From NCBI GenBank assembly GCA_022576105.1, contig JACZRM010000064.1, positions 1-8,339 of the forward strand: a DNA stretch of 8,339 nucleotides. Direction: 5' to 3'. The notes under the pieces are model-generated. The model searched no databases. It saw only the letters and a list, made by a program, of their open reading frames with translations, and was not told the origin of the DNA. How positions within the stretch are numbered: position 1 is the stretch's first letter; the number at the start of each line of letters is the position of its first letter. A program made the position numbers and the translations under genes. Below, piece after piece: positions 1 to 5,624 of the stretch. The stretch comes from Chloroflexota bacterium. Lineage in GTDB: Bacteria; Chloroflexota; Dehalococcoidia; UBA3495.

Positions 1-549
1 CCGCGCCAGGTGGTCGTCCAGTTCCTGCTGGCTCTCGAAGGCGGTGCCGTAGATGCGCTGGAGCATGGGACGGTGCTCGTCGCCGCGCCAGTAGGCCCCG
101 GCCACGTTCAGCAGCTTCAGGGCCGGTATCGCGTCGGTGCTGTCGACGTGGGGGCCCTGGCACAGGTCAACGAAGTCGCCGTGGCGGTAGATGCTCAGGG
201 TCTCACCTTCGGGGATGGTGTCGATAATCTCCAGCTTGTAGGGCTGGTCGGCGAACATTTCCTGGGCCTCGGCGCGGCTCAACTCTTCCCGCTGGAATGG
301 GTATCCCTGGGCGATAGTTTCGCGCACCAGCTTTTCGATCTCGGCAACGTCTTCTGGAGTGAAGGGACGGGCCACGTCGAAATCGTAGTAGAAACCGTCC
401 TGGGTGGGCGGGCCGATCCCCATTTTGGCTTCGGGGAACAGCTTCAACACCGCGTCGGCCATGACGTGGGCTGCCGAGTGGCGCAGGCGGTGCCGCAGCG
501 ACTCAATTTCGTTAACGTGCTGCGAGTCGGGAGTGCCGTGATCTAACAT
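1..549 (-). CDS. thrS: Threonyl-tRNA synthetase, N-terminal part (runs off the window)
   Basis: The enzyme charges tRNA-Thr with threonine in the cytoplasm and clears mischarged Ser-tRNA-Thr in its N-terminal editing domain. The visible 183 residues are this editing region. HSAAH (residues 24-28) is the HxxxH pair and DLCQGPH (128-134) supplies the CxxxH pair of the editing pocket. GFYYDFD (52-58) and LLNVAGAYWRGDE (146-158) are also typical ThrRS segments, and the frame is open to base 1. The aminoacylation core and anticodon domain lie outside the window. The ATG at 549 has an AAGGA ribosome site just upstream, and an in-frame TAA lies seven codons before it. The protein therefore starts directly at the editing domain and lacks the roughly 60-residue TGS domain of E. 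coli ThrRS. It lies downstream of plsY on the same strand, 335 bases away, behind a probable terminator, so it is probably transcribed separately. Confidence 0.95.
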   Translation of the reverse strand, partial: MLDHGTPDSQHVNEIESLRHRLRHSAAHVMADAVLKLFPEAKMGIGPPTQDGFYYDFDVARPFTPEDVAEIEKLVRETIAQGYPFQREELSRAEAQEMFADQPYKLEIIDTIPEGETLSIYRHGDFVDLCQGPHVDSTDAIPALKLLNVAGAYWRGDEHRPMLQRIYGTAFESQQELDDHLAR

Positions 550-582
550 AATCTTCCTTGTGGAGATTTAAGTGGCTGTTTA

Positions 583-617
583 CCCCTCACCCCCGACACC
601 TCTTCCAGGGGAGAGGG
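583..617. repeat. CCCCTCACCCCC...GGGGAGAGGG palindromic repeat
   Basis: The stretch starts with CCCCTCACCCCC, contains CCTCT (599-603) pairing with AGAGG (612-616), and ends in GGGGAGAGGG. C-rich/G-rich palindromes of this form recur as dispersed intergenic elements in many bacterial genomes, from general recollection. No second copy lies in this window, so dispersal in this genome is inferred. It sits in the thrS leader, about 35 bases before the start codon, so it would be transcribed as a hairpin. Confidence 0.5.
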
Positions 618-682
618 CTGACCGAGCCTGCGAATTCTGGGTGAAGGCGTTAGCTCTCATCCCGAGGCCTTGCCTCAAATGT

Positions 683-746
683 AGTTCTGAACTAGCGAAG
701 AATCTAGTTCCCTGGATTTTAGACCCTTCGCTACTCTCAGGGTAAC
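683..746. repeat. Bipartite imperfect inverted repeat upstream of thrS
   Basis: The left arm (about 683-705) and the reverse complement of the right arm (about 721-746) align as CTGA-A-C-TAGCGAAGAATCT against CTGAGAGTAGCGAAGGGTCT. Exact sub-pairings are TAGCGAAG (693-700) with CTTCGCTA (726-733), and CCCTG (710-714) with CAGGG (738-742). A competing hairpin forms inside the left arm, GAACTAG (689-695) with CTAGTTC (704-710). The two folds share bases 693-695 and so exclude each other. The structure resembles a REP/MITE-type intergenic repeat. A leader regulating thrS is an alternative, but nothing recognisable supports it. Confidence 0.55.
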
Positions 747-799
747 ATTAAAGATAGGCTCTTAAACTCAATCACTTGCCGCATAAAAACTTTTGAGGT

Positions 800-826
800 A
801 AAGCCCCCGGCAGAGGGTCCGGGGCT
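800..826 (-). terminator. Probable intrinsic terminator of plsY
   Basis: Read on the minus strand, AGCCCCGG (826-819) pairs with CCGGGGGCT (810-802), leaving one bulged C and an eight-base loop. A short TTT run follows. It lies 59 bases past the plsY stop codon and before thrS. The U-run is short, so termination may be partial. Confidence 0.5.
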
Positions 827-884
827 GAGGGATTTGGATAAATTCCGGCTTAATTATATCGCATTCAATCCGGTGTTAAGTGGT

Positions 885-1523
885 CTAGGGATTAAAATTG
901 GTCCCGTAAAGCAACCCGCGAAACTGCCGGGTCTTGATCGCGTTGACTATCTGCCTCCAGGTACCGACTATGTAGGCGCCGACCACCAGGATGCTGAGCA
1001 ACAAGCACAGCACCGCTTGGCCGATGCCCTGGGATGTGGTGAAAACCAAGACGTTTACGACTATCAACCCGACACCCACTCCAACGACAATGTTGCGAGT
1101 CAGCGCGGTCAGCACTGCGGTAGGAATCAGGGCGATCAGCGTGAGCAGCGGGACTATCGCCATCGACACCCCCAATAACGTCGCCACGCCTTTACCGCCC
1201 CGGAACTTGAGAAACACCGGCCAGTTGTGCCCGGCGACCACCAATACAGTAGTTGGATAAACCGACCATTCGGGCAGTCCTAACCATTGGGGAACCAGCA
1301 CCGCCAGTGCGCCTTTGGCGGTGTCAACCGCTAATACCAAAACAGCCCGAGGGACGCCGACCTGTTGCAGGGTGTTCAATGCGCCAACGTTTCCGCTGCC
1401 CAAGTCCCGAATGTCCCGCTGTTTGGACCACCTCACCACCAGATAGGCGGTGGGGATTGATCCCATCAGGTACGATCCAACGCAAAGCAGGGCCACTGAA
1501 AATAGCTCCAATTGAGCTCCCAT
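885..1523 (-). CDS. plsY: Acyl-phosphate:glycerol-3-phosphate acyltransferase PlsY
   Basis: PlsY transfers an acyl chain from acyl-phosphate to sn-glycerol 3-phosphate, giving lysophosphatidic acid, the first step of membrane phospholipid synthesis in most bacteria. It is an integral inner-membrane protein. The 212 residues are strongly hydrophobic, with five or more membrane segments. Family motif 1 is seen as GSIPTAYL (21-28) followed by GSGNVGALN (42-50). Motif 2 is GHNWPVFLKFRGGKG (98-112), the glycine-rich acyl-phosphate site. Motif 3, usually near the C-terminus as N-I-x-R-L-x-x-G-x-E, is only partly matched by QFRGLLYGTN (200-209), without its final Glu. No clear ribosome site precedes the ATG. 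A GTG at Val10 (1496) has GGAG nine bases upstream and is an alternative start. The gene is divergent from the CetZ-like gene and upstream of thrS. Length is normal for the family. Confidence 0.95.
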   Translation of the reverse strand: MGAQLELFSVALLCVGSYLMGSIPTAYLVVRWSKQRDIRDLGSGNVGALNTLQQVGVPRAVLVLAVDTAKGALAVLVPQWLGLPEWSVYPTTVLVVAGHNWPVFLKFRGGKGVATLLGVSMAIVPLLTLIALIPTAVLTALTRNIVVGVGVGLIVVNVLVFTTSQGIGQAVLCLLLSILVVGAYIVGTWRQIVNAIKTRQFRGLLYGTNFNP

Positions 1524-1636
1524 GTATTCAGATGCGGCGACCGTCGCCAGCTAACATCTTAACCGGGGCATCACGCGCAATGCAATTCAGGGCGCGGCTC
1601 GACTTAGATTATTGCAGCAAGGGCATGAATCTGGCG

Positions 1637-1668
1637 GGCCAATTGGTGAGAATTTGGTGAGATTGGCC
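1637..1668. promoter_or_regulatory. Candidate operator in the plsY / CetZ-like divergent region
   Basis: GGCCAAT (1637-1643) and ATTGGCC (1662-1668) form a perfect 7-base inverted repeat. Between them lie two direct copies of TTGGTGAGA (1643-1651 and 1654-1662), 11 bases apart, about one helical turn. It lies in the 276-base gap 1524-1799, where both divergent promoters must be. The same gap has a tandem TACATAAC/TACATAAG (1738-1753) and an isolated TTGACT (1703-1708) without a well-spaced -10 box. The arrangement is suggestive of a protein-binding site, but no regulator can be named and chance is possible. Confidence 0.25.
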
Positions 1669-1799
1669 TCATTTTCCTCGTGAAAAGTGGCTTCCCGCCG
1701 CCTTGACTGGGCTGAAATGAATATGCCACTCTAACGTTACATAACTACATAAGTAGAACGGGTAACCGGTCGATTCAAATACTGCGGGAGGGGGATGAG

Positions 1800-2858
1800 A
1801 TGAGGATTCTTTGGATCGGATTCGGACAGGCTGGCGGCAAGGTCGTCAATACACTGATGAGCTTAAACCGGAAATTTTACGAAGCCGTCGCCATCAACAC
1901 TGAAGAAGCAGACCTGGCAGACCTGAACCACATCCCTAAAAAGGTGCTGATTGGCCGATACAAGCACAAGGGACGTGGGGTTGGCGGTGACATTGAGGTG
2001 GCGGCGGACATCGCCCAGAAAGCCGTGTCCCAGATGATGGATGTGATCGACGTCCAAAACCGCCGGTTTGACCCGGAGGCTTTCTGGATTGCCGGGGGAT
2101 TGGGCGGAGGAACCGGTGCCGGTGGGTCATGTATCCTGGCGAAGGAACTGAAGGAGACCTACAACAAGCCGGTGTATGCCTTGGGCCTGTTGCCCTCCAC
2201 TACCGACATGCCGCCGGAGAAGGAAGCTCTGCACCTGTCCAACGCGCTGAGGAGCTTTGAATGGTGGCGTCGTTACTTCGACAACATCATGCTGGTGGAC
2301 AACCAGCAATACGAGCAACGGATGGATGTCCGAGAGTCTCTTGAGCAGATGTACGAAAGGATCAACCGGAACGTGGCCAAGCGGCTGACCACCTTGCTCA
2401 GCGCCGGTGAGATTCGCCCGGCGCCGCAAGAAGTCTTTAATTCGTCTGAGATAATTGCCACGCTCGGGTCTGACGGTGATGTGTCGGCCATTGGTTTCAA
2501 GGCCGAAAGAGTGCGTATCAAGGCCGAGTTCTGGAAGGGAGGAATTGATCCCGATTCTAACGAGTTGGAACGGATCATCCAGACCAGCACAGAGACCAGC
2601 TCGCTGACTTTTCCCTGCGACATCACCGGATCGAAGAACGCCGCTTTGATAACCCACGGTCGACCCGAGTACCTGTTTACCCAGGCCATCATCAGGGGAC
2701 GGGCCTATTTGGAAGACCGCGCTCAGGTGAGTAAGGTGCGATACGGGGATTTCCCGGACAAGGGCAGCAAAACACTGTCTGCGACCACCCTGTTCTCCTG
2801 CATTAACGACTTCTCCCGTCTAGACCAGATGCGGCAGAGGGTTGCCCAACTAGCGTAA
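1800..2858 (+). CDS. CetZ-like tubulin/FtsZ-superfamily GTPase
   Basis: This 352-residue protein belongs to the tubulin/FtsZ superfamily of polymer-forming GTPases and looks closest to the CetZ group known best from haloarchaea, where CetZ acts in cell shape. T1 is GFGQAGGK (7-14), AINT (31-34) fits the T3 region, and GGGTGAGG (102-109) is the T4 tubulin signature. RINRNVAKRL (187-196) fits helix H7, which contacts the guanine. The T7 segment is FNSSEII (213-219). It lacks the FtsZ NxDxxD aspartates, but E217 lies where CetZ1 has its catalytic Glu. The C-terminal domain carries VRYGDFPDKGS (313-323), as in CetZ proteins. It ends at 352 without the linker and conserved tail that FtsZ uses to bind FtsA or ZipA. 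The start has a strong GGGAGGGGG site at 1786-1794. The gene appears monocistronic, with a terminator behind it. Cellular role is unknown; the CetZ assignment rests on remembered family motifs. Confidence 0.85.
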   Translation: MRILWIGFGQAGGKVVNTLMSLNRKFYEAVAINTEEADLADLNHIPKKVLIGRYKHKGRGVGGDIEVAADIAQKAVSQMMDVIDVQNRRFDPEAFWIAGGLGGGTGAGGSCILAKELKETYNKPVYALGLLPSTTDMPPEKEALHLSNALRSFEWWRRYFDNIMLVDNQQYEQRMDVRESLEQMYERINRNVAKRLTTLLSAGEIRPAPQEVFNSSEIIATLGSDGDVSAIGFKAERVRIKAEFWKGGIDPDSNELERIIQTSTETSSLTFPCDITGSKNAALITHGRPEYLFTQAIIRGRAYLEDRAQVSKVRYGDFPDKGSKTLSATTLFSCINDFSRLDQMRQRVAQLA

Positions 2859-2949
2859 AATTGAACTGCGTGTAGAGGCGCACCTGAGTGTGCGCACGGG
2901 TCAGACACATAGGTCTTACTCTACTAAACATAAAAGCTGTTATAGACGC

Positions 2950-2977
2950 GATGGGGGTGTGAACCCCCATCATTTTT
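2950..2977 (+). terminator. Intrinsic terminator after the CetZ-like gene
   Basis: GATGGGGGT (2950-2958) pairs perfectly over nine bases with ACCCCCATC (2963-2971), with a GTGA loop, followed by ATTTTT (2972-2977). It lies 91 bases after the CetZ-like stop and 48 bases before the prfB start, so it should separate the two transcripts. If the prfB promoter lies upstream of it, it could act as a leader attenuator instead. A weaker hairpin, GCGCAC (2878-2883) with GTGCGC (2890-2895), precedes it. Confidence 0.8.
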
Positions 2978-3025
2978 GCGATAATATTAGGAATAGAGCT
3001 ATCCACCAGTAATAAAGGCAGGAGC

Positions 3026-4133
3026 ATGGATCAGTTAAAGCAAGACTTGGCCGCGTTGGTTCAAAAGATAGAATCAATTGTGGAGCGTCTTTGACCTCGC
3101 TAACAAAGAGAAAAACATCGCTCAAATGGAGCAAGAGGCGGCCAGCCCTGGCTACTGGGACGATCCCAGGCAAGCCCAGAGCAACATGCAGCAGTTGGGC
3201 CGCCTCAAGGATACCGTAAGCCTCTGGAGGAACCTTCAGTCCCAGGCCTCGTCCGCGCTGGAGTTGACCGAGCTGGCCTTGGAGGAAGATGACGATTCCT
3301 TCCAGGAACAACTCGAGGCGGAAGCCAGCGGGATCAGCAAGACTCTGGCTAGAGAGGAAATTAACCTCACTCTGGCCGGACCCTATGATGACCGCCCGGC
3401 GATAGTTTCAATCCACTCGGGAGCCGGCGGCACCGATTCGCAAGACTGGGTGGAGATGTTGCTGCGAATGTACACCCGCTGGGCCGAAGAGGAAAAACGC
3501 CCGGTGCAAATCATGGACCTGTCCTACGGTGAAGAGGCCGGTCTGCGGGGCGCCACCCTGGAAATTGGGGGACCCTACGCCCTGGGTTATCTCACGGCTG
3601 AACGGGGGGTACACCGGTTGGTGCGCCTATCCCCTTTTGACCCCAACCATTTGCGGCATACGTCATTCGCCCAGGTGGAAGTCCTGCCGGCCGCGCTGGA
3701 TCAGGGATCTGAAGTTGAAGTGCGGCAAGACGACATCAAGATGGACTTTTTCCACTCCAGCGGCCCGGGCGGCCAGAACGTGCAGAAAGTGGCATCGGCC
3801 GTCCGTTTGACCCACATTCCCACTGGAACCGTGGTCACCTGCCAGACCGAACGCTCGCAGCACCAAAATCGTGAATATGCCATGAGGATTCTGCGGGCCC
3901 GGATTTTGGACCTGGAGAACCAGCAAAAGGCCGAAGAACTGGCCAAACTACGGGGAGAACGGGTTTCCGCCGAATGGGGTAATCAGATTCGCAGCTACGT
4001 ATTGCATCCCTACAAGTCGGTGAAGGACCACCGCACCAACTTCCAGAGCACCAACCCAGAAGCGGTGCTGGACGGAGGCCTGGAAGGGTTTATTGAGGCT
4101 TATCTAATCTCCAAAGTGGGAGAAGGGGAGTAA
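3026..4133 (+). CDS. prfB: Peptide chain release factor 2, with programmed +1 frameshift
   Basis: RF2 ends translation at UGA and UAA by triggering peptidyl-tRNA hydrolysis on the ribosome. The gene is read in two frames. The ATG at 3026, with GGCAGGAG upstream, opens 22 codons ending in CTT TGA at 3089-3094. A +1 slip skips T3092 and continues with GAC at 3093 to the TAA at 4131-4133, giving 368 residues, the usual RF2 length. In full-product numbering SPF (202-204) is the stop-codon-reading tripeptide specific to RF2, and GGQ (248-250) within SSGPGGQN is the catalytic motif. The N-terminal roughly 100 residues are the helical domain 1. A conserved SGAGGTDSQDW segment (131-141) opens domain 2. 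It is not a pseudogene: the break falls exactly at the family's autoregulatory site. The gene stands alone and converges with ribBA. Confidence 0.96.
3082..3095 (+). promoter_or_regulatory. prfB programmed +1 ribosomal frameshift site
   Basis: The sequence GGAG-CGT-CTT-TGA-C matches the bacterial prfB recoding signal. GGAG is an internal Shine-Dalgarno, placed three bases before the slippery CTT codon as in E. coli. The in-frame TGA is followed by C, a weak termination context. When RF2 is scarce the ribosome pauses at UGA, slips forward one base and makes full-length RF2. This gives autogenous control of RF2 level and implies that UGA is a stop codon in this organism. Confidence 0.95.
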
Positions 4134-4163
4134 GGCCGCTTTTCTCTTCTGGCCCGGCAATAG

Positions 4164-4193
4164 AGTAGGGTCACGGGAGACCGTGACCCTACT
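4164..4193. repeat. Perfect 13-bp hairpin with GAGA loop after prfB
   Basis: AGTAGGGTCACGG (4164-4176) pairs over all 13 bases with CCGTGACCCTACT (4181-4193), enclosing a GAGA (GNRA-type) tetraloop. There is no T-run on either strand, so it is not a classical intrinsic terminator. It could protect the prfB mRNA 3' end or be one copy of a dispersed palindrome. It starts 31 bases after the prfB stop. Confidence 0.7.
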
Positions 4194-4243
4194 GCGCTGC
4201 CGCTTGATCTGCCGGCTTTTGCCAGCGTGTCAGTTTAGTTCTG

Positions 4244-4322
4244 GTCATTCCGGCGCAAGCCGGAAACCATTAAAGAGCCAGCACTGCGATAGTGTCTGGA
4301 CACCGGCCTTCGCCGGTGTGAC
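4244..4322. repeat. REP/MITE-like element of paired hairpins
   Basis: Two hairpins bracket a 79-base unit. TTCCGGC-GCAA-GCCGGAA is at 4248-4265 and ACACCGGC-CTTC-GCCGGTGT at 4300-4319. The whole arms are also inverted copies of each other: 4244-4268 against the reverse complement of 4298-4322 agrees at 18 of 25 bases, starting GTCATTCCGGC and ending GCCGGTGTGAC. This is the architecture of a bipartite REP element or small non-coding transposon remnant, and the GTCATTCCGGC-type ends resemble dispersed repeats in many genomes (recollection). It lies between the convergent prfB and ribBA genes. Confidence 0.65.
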
Positions 4323-4359
4323 GAAGTCCCGTTCTCGGACGCCAGACTGATACACTATC
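4288..4359. repeat. Outer inverted repeat overlapping the REP-like element
   Basis: GATAGTGT (4288-4295) pairs with ACACTATC (4352-4359), and the overlapping GTCTGG (4294-4299) with CCAGAC (4342-4347), leaving unpaired bases around 4348-4351. This second, larger hairpin encloses the right-hand hairpin of the neighbouring repeat. A short TCCGA/TCGGA hairpin (4358-4370) abuts the ribBA stop codon. With no T-run visible, these hairpins may form the 3' end of the rib transcript, but that is inference. Confidence 0.5.
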
Positions 4360-4373
4360 CGATTTTCGGAGGG

Positions 4374-5582
4374 CTAGGAACAAGAACCTAGAATGTGTCC
4401 CATCCGGGCGCGTTTGGTTTGCAGGTAGGCCAGGTTCTCATTATTGGGCTGGATTTCCGCTTCTACTCGTTCGACAATCTCCAGCCCGAATCCAGACAAT
4501 CCAACCACCTTCTTGGGATTGTTGGTCATCAGCCTTATTTTTTTGATTCCCAAGTCCAGCAGAATTTGCGCTCCGATACCATAGTGTCGCAGGTCGGACT
4601 CAAAACCCAGCTTTTCGTTGGCTTCAACGGTGTCCAGACCGCCATCTTGCAATGAGTAGGCCTTGATTTTGTTGTGCAGGCCAATACCCCGTCCTTCTTG
4701 CCGCATGTAGAGGAACGCGCCGGTGCCCTCTTTGCCCAGCATCTTCAATGCCATCTCAATTTGTTCACCGCAATCGCAGCGCAGGCTGCCAAAAACATCT
4801 CCGGTCAGGCATTCACTGTGGATGCGGGTTAGCACCGGTTGGTCCTTTTCCCAATCGCCGATGGTCAGGGCGATGTGCTCGCCGGGGTCCAACGCGCTGC
4901 GGTAGGCGATAATCTTAAACTCGCCGTACTTGGAAGGCAGCCGGGCTTCGGCCACCCTTTCAATCAGATTGTCGTTGCGCCGCCGGTGGGCGATTAACTG
5001 GGCAATGCTCAGGATTTTCAGACCATGTTGTTCGGCGAAAATTTCCAGGTCGGGCAGCCGGGCCATCTCCCCGCCGTCTTTCATGATTTCGCAGACCACG
5101 CCGGCTGGATACATTCCGCTAATATTGCACAGGTCGATTATGGCTTCGGTGTGTCCGGCCCGCACCAGAACCCCGCCCGGATGGTATTTGAGGGGAAACA
5201 GGTGTCCTGGTCGGGAAAAATCCGCTGGGGAGCACTTCGGGTCGATCAGCGCTTGAATAGTCTTTGCCCGGTCATTGGCGGAAATTCCAGTAGTGGTGCC
5301 GTTCTTGTAATCCACCGACATGGTGAACGCGGTGGGCATATTGCTATCGGTGTGATTGTTGTCCACCAGGGGTATGGCAAGTTCATCCAGCCTGCTTTCC
5401 TGCATGGGCATGCAGAGCAGTCCCCGGGCGTGGGTAACCATAAAATTGACTGCCTCAGGTGTTACCTTTTCGGCAGCCATGACCAGGTCGCCCTCATTTT
5501 CTCGACGCTCGTCGTCCACTACAATTAGGAATTTCCCCGCCTGTAGGTCGGCGATGGCCTCTTCCATGCTAGACAGAGGCAT
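4374..5582 (-). CDS. ribBA: Bifunctional 3,4-DHBP synthase / GTP cyclohydrolase II
   Basis: This fusion carries out both entry reactions of riboflavin synthesis. The N-terminal RibB half (about 1-200) makes 3,4-dihydroxy-2-butanone 4-phosphate from ribulose 5-phosphate. The C-terminal RibA half (about 205-402) opens GTP to a diaminopyrimidine with loss of formate and pyrophosphate. RibB motifs are DDERRENEGDL (23-33), THARGLLCMP (50-59), GTTTGISANDR (95-105), DFSRPGHLFPL (121-131) and RAGHTEA (141-147). RibA motifs are SECLTGDVFGSLRCDCG (256-272), with zinc ligands C258, C269 and C271, then RQEGRGIGLHNK (294-305) and LGFESDLRHYGIGAQIL (325-341). All key residues look intact and the length is normal. 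The ATG at 5582 has a strong AAGGAAGGGG site. It is the last rib gene, 42 bases after ribE, and no ribH follows. Confidence 0.97.
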   Translation of the reverse strand: MPLSSMEEAIADLQAGKFLIVVDDERRENEGDLVMAAEKVTPEAVNFMVTHARGLLCMPMQESRLDELAIPLVDNNHTDSNMPTAFTMSVDYKNGTTTGISANDRAKTIQALIDPKCSPADFSRPGHLFPLKYHPGGVLVRAGHTEAIIDLCNISGMYPAGVVCEIMKDGGEMARLPDLEIFAEQHGLKILSIAQLIAHRRRNDNLIERVAEARLPSKYGEFKIIAYRSALDPGEHIALTIGDWEKDQPVLTRIHSECLTGDVFGSLRCDCGEQIEMALKMLGKEGTGAFLYMRQEGRGIGLHNKIKAYSLQDGGLDTVEANEKLGFESDLRHYGIGAQILLDLGIKKIRLMTNNPKKVVGLSGFGLEIVERVEAEIQPNNENLAYLQTKRARMGHILGSCS

Positions 5583-5624
5583 CTGTTCCCCTTCCTTTTA
5601 ACAGCAAGTCTGACGCTGCAGGTG

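Larger units (their letters stand above)
550..884. other. 335-base intergenic region between plsY and thrS
   Basis: No credible gene is seen here. It holds the probable plsY terminator (800-826), a bipartite inverted repeat (683-746), a small GAGGC/GCCTC hairpin (664-676) and a C-rich/G-rich palindromic repeat (583-617). The thrS ribosome site lies at its left end. I looked for a T-box leader, which would be natural before an aminoacyl-tRNA synthetase gene, and did not find the conserved AGGGTGGNACCGCG-type segment. The thrS promoter must lie here, but I cannot place it with confidence. Confidence 0.7.

Noticed and set aside
10..546. Long open frame on the plus strand opposite thrS
   Set aside because: The minus strand encodes clear ThrRS editing-domain motifs. 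The plus-strand translation has no recognisable domain and is a codon-bias shadow.
550..885. T-box riboswitch before thrS
   Set aside because: No T-box core sequence or specifier-loop arrangement could be found. The hairpins present look like dispersed repeats.
1703..1727. Promoter for the CetZ-like gene from TTGACT at 1703
   Set aside because: No -10-like hexamer lies 16-18 bases downstream. The nearest, TATGCC at 1722, has a spacer of only 13.
2127..2657. Long minus-strand open frames opposite the CetZ-like gene
   Set aside because: The plus strand carries the GGGTGAGG signature and family motifs throughout. The antisense translations show nothing recognisable.
3078..4133. prfB as an N-terminally truncated gene starting at TTG 3078, or as a pseudogene
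   Set aside because: The upstream ATG at 3026 with a ribosome site and the exact CTT-TGA-C signal explain the frame change as programmed.
4164..4193. Intrinsic terminator for prfB
   Set aside because: The stem is excellent, but neither strand has a T-run after it, so it is listed as a hairpin/repeat.
5025..5528. Plus-strand open frame opposite ribBA, and similar ones opposite ribD (6418-7098, 7077-7568)
   Set aside because: They lie entirely opposite highly conserved rib genes and have no convincing product.
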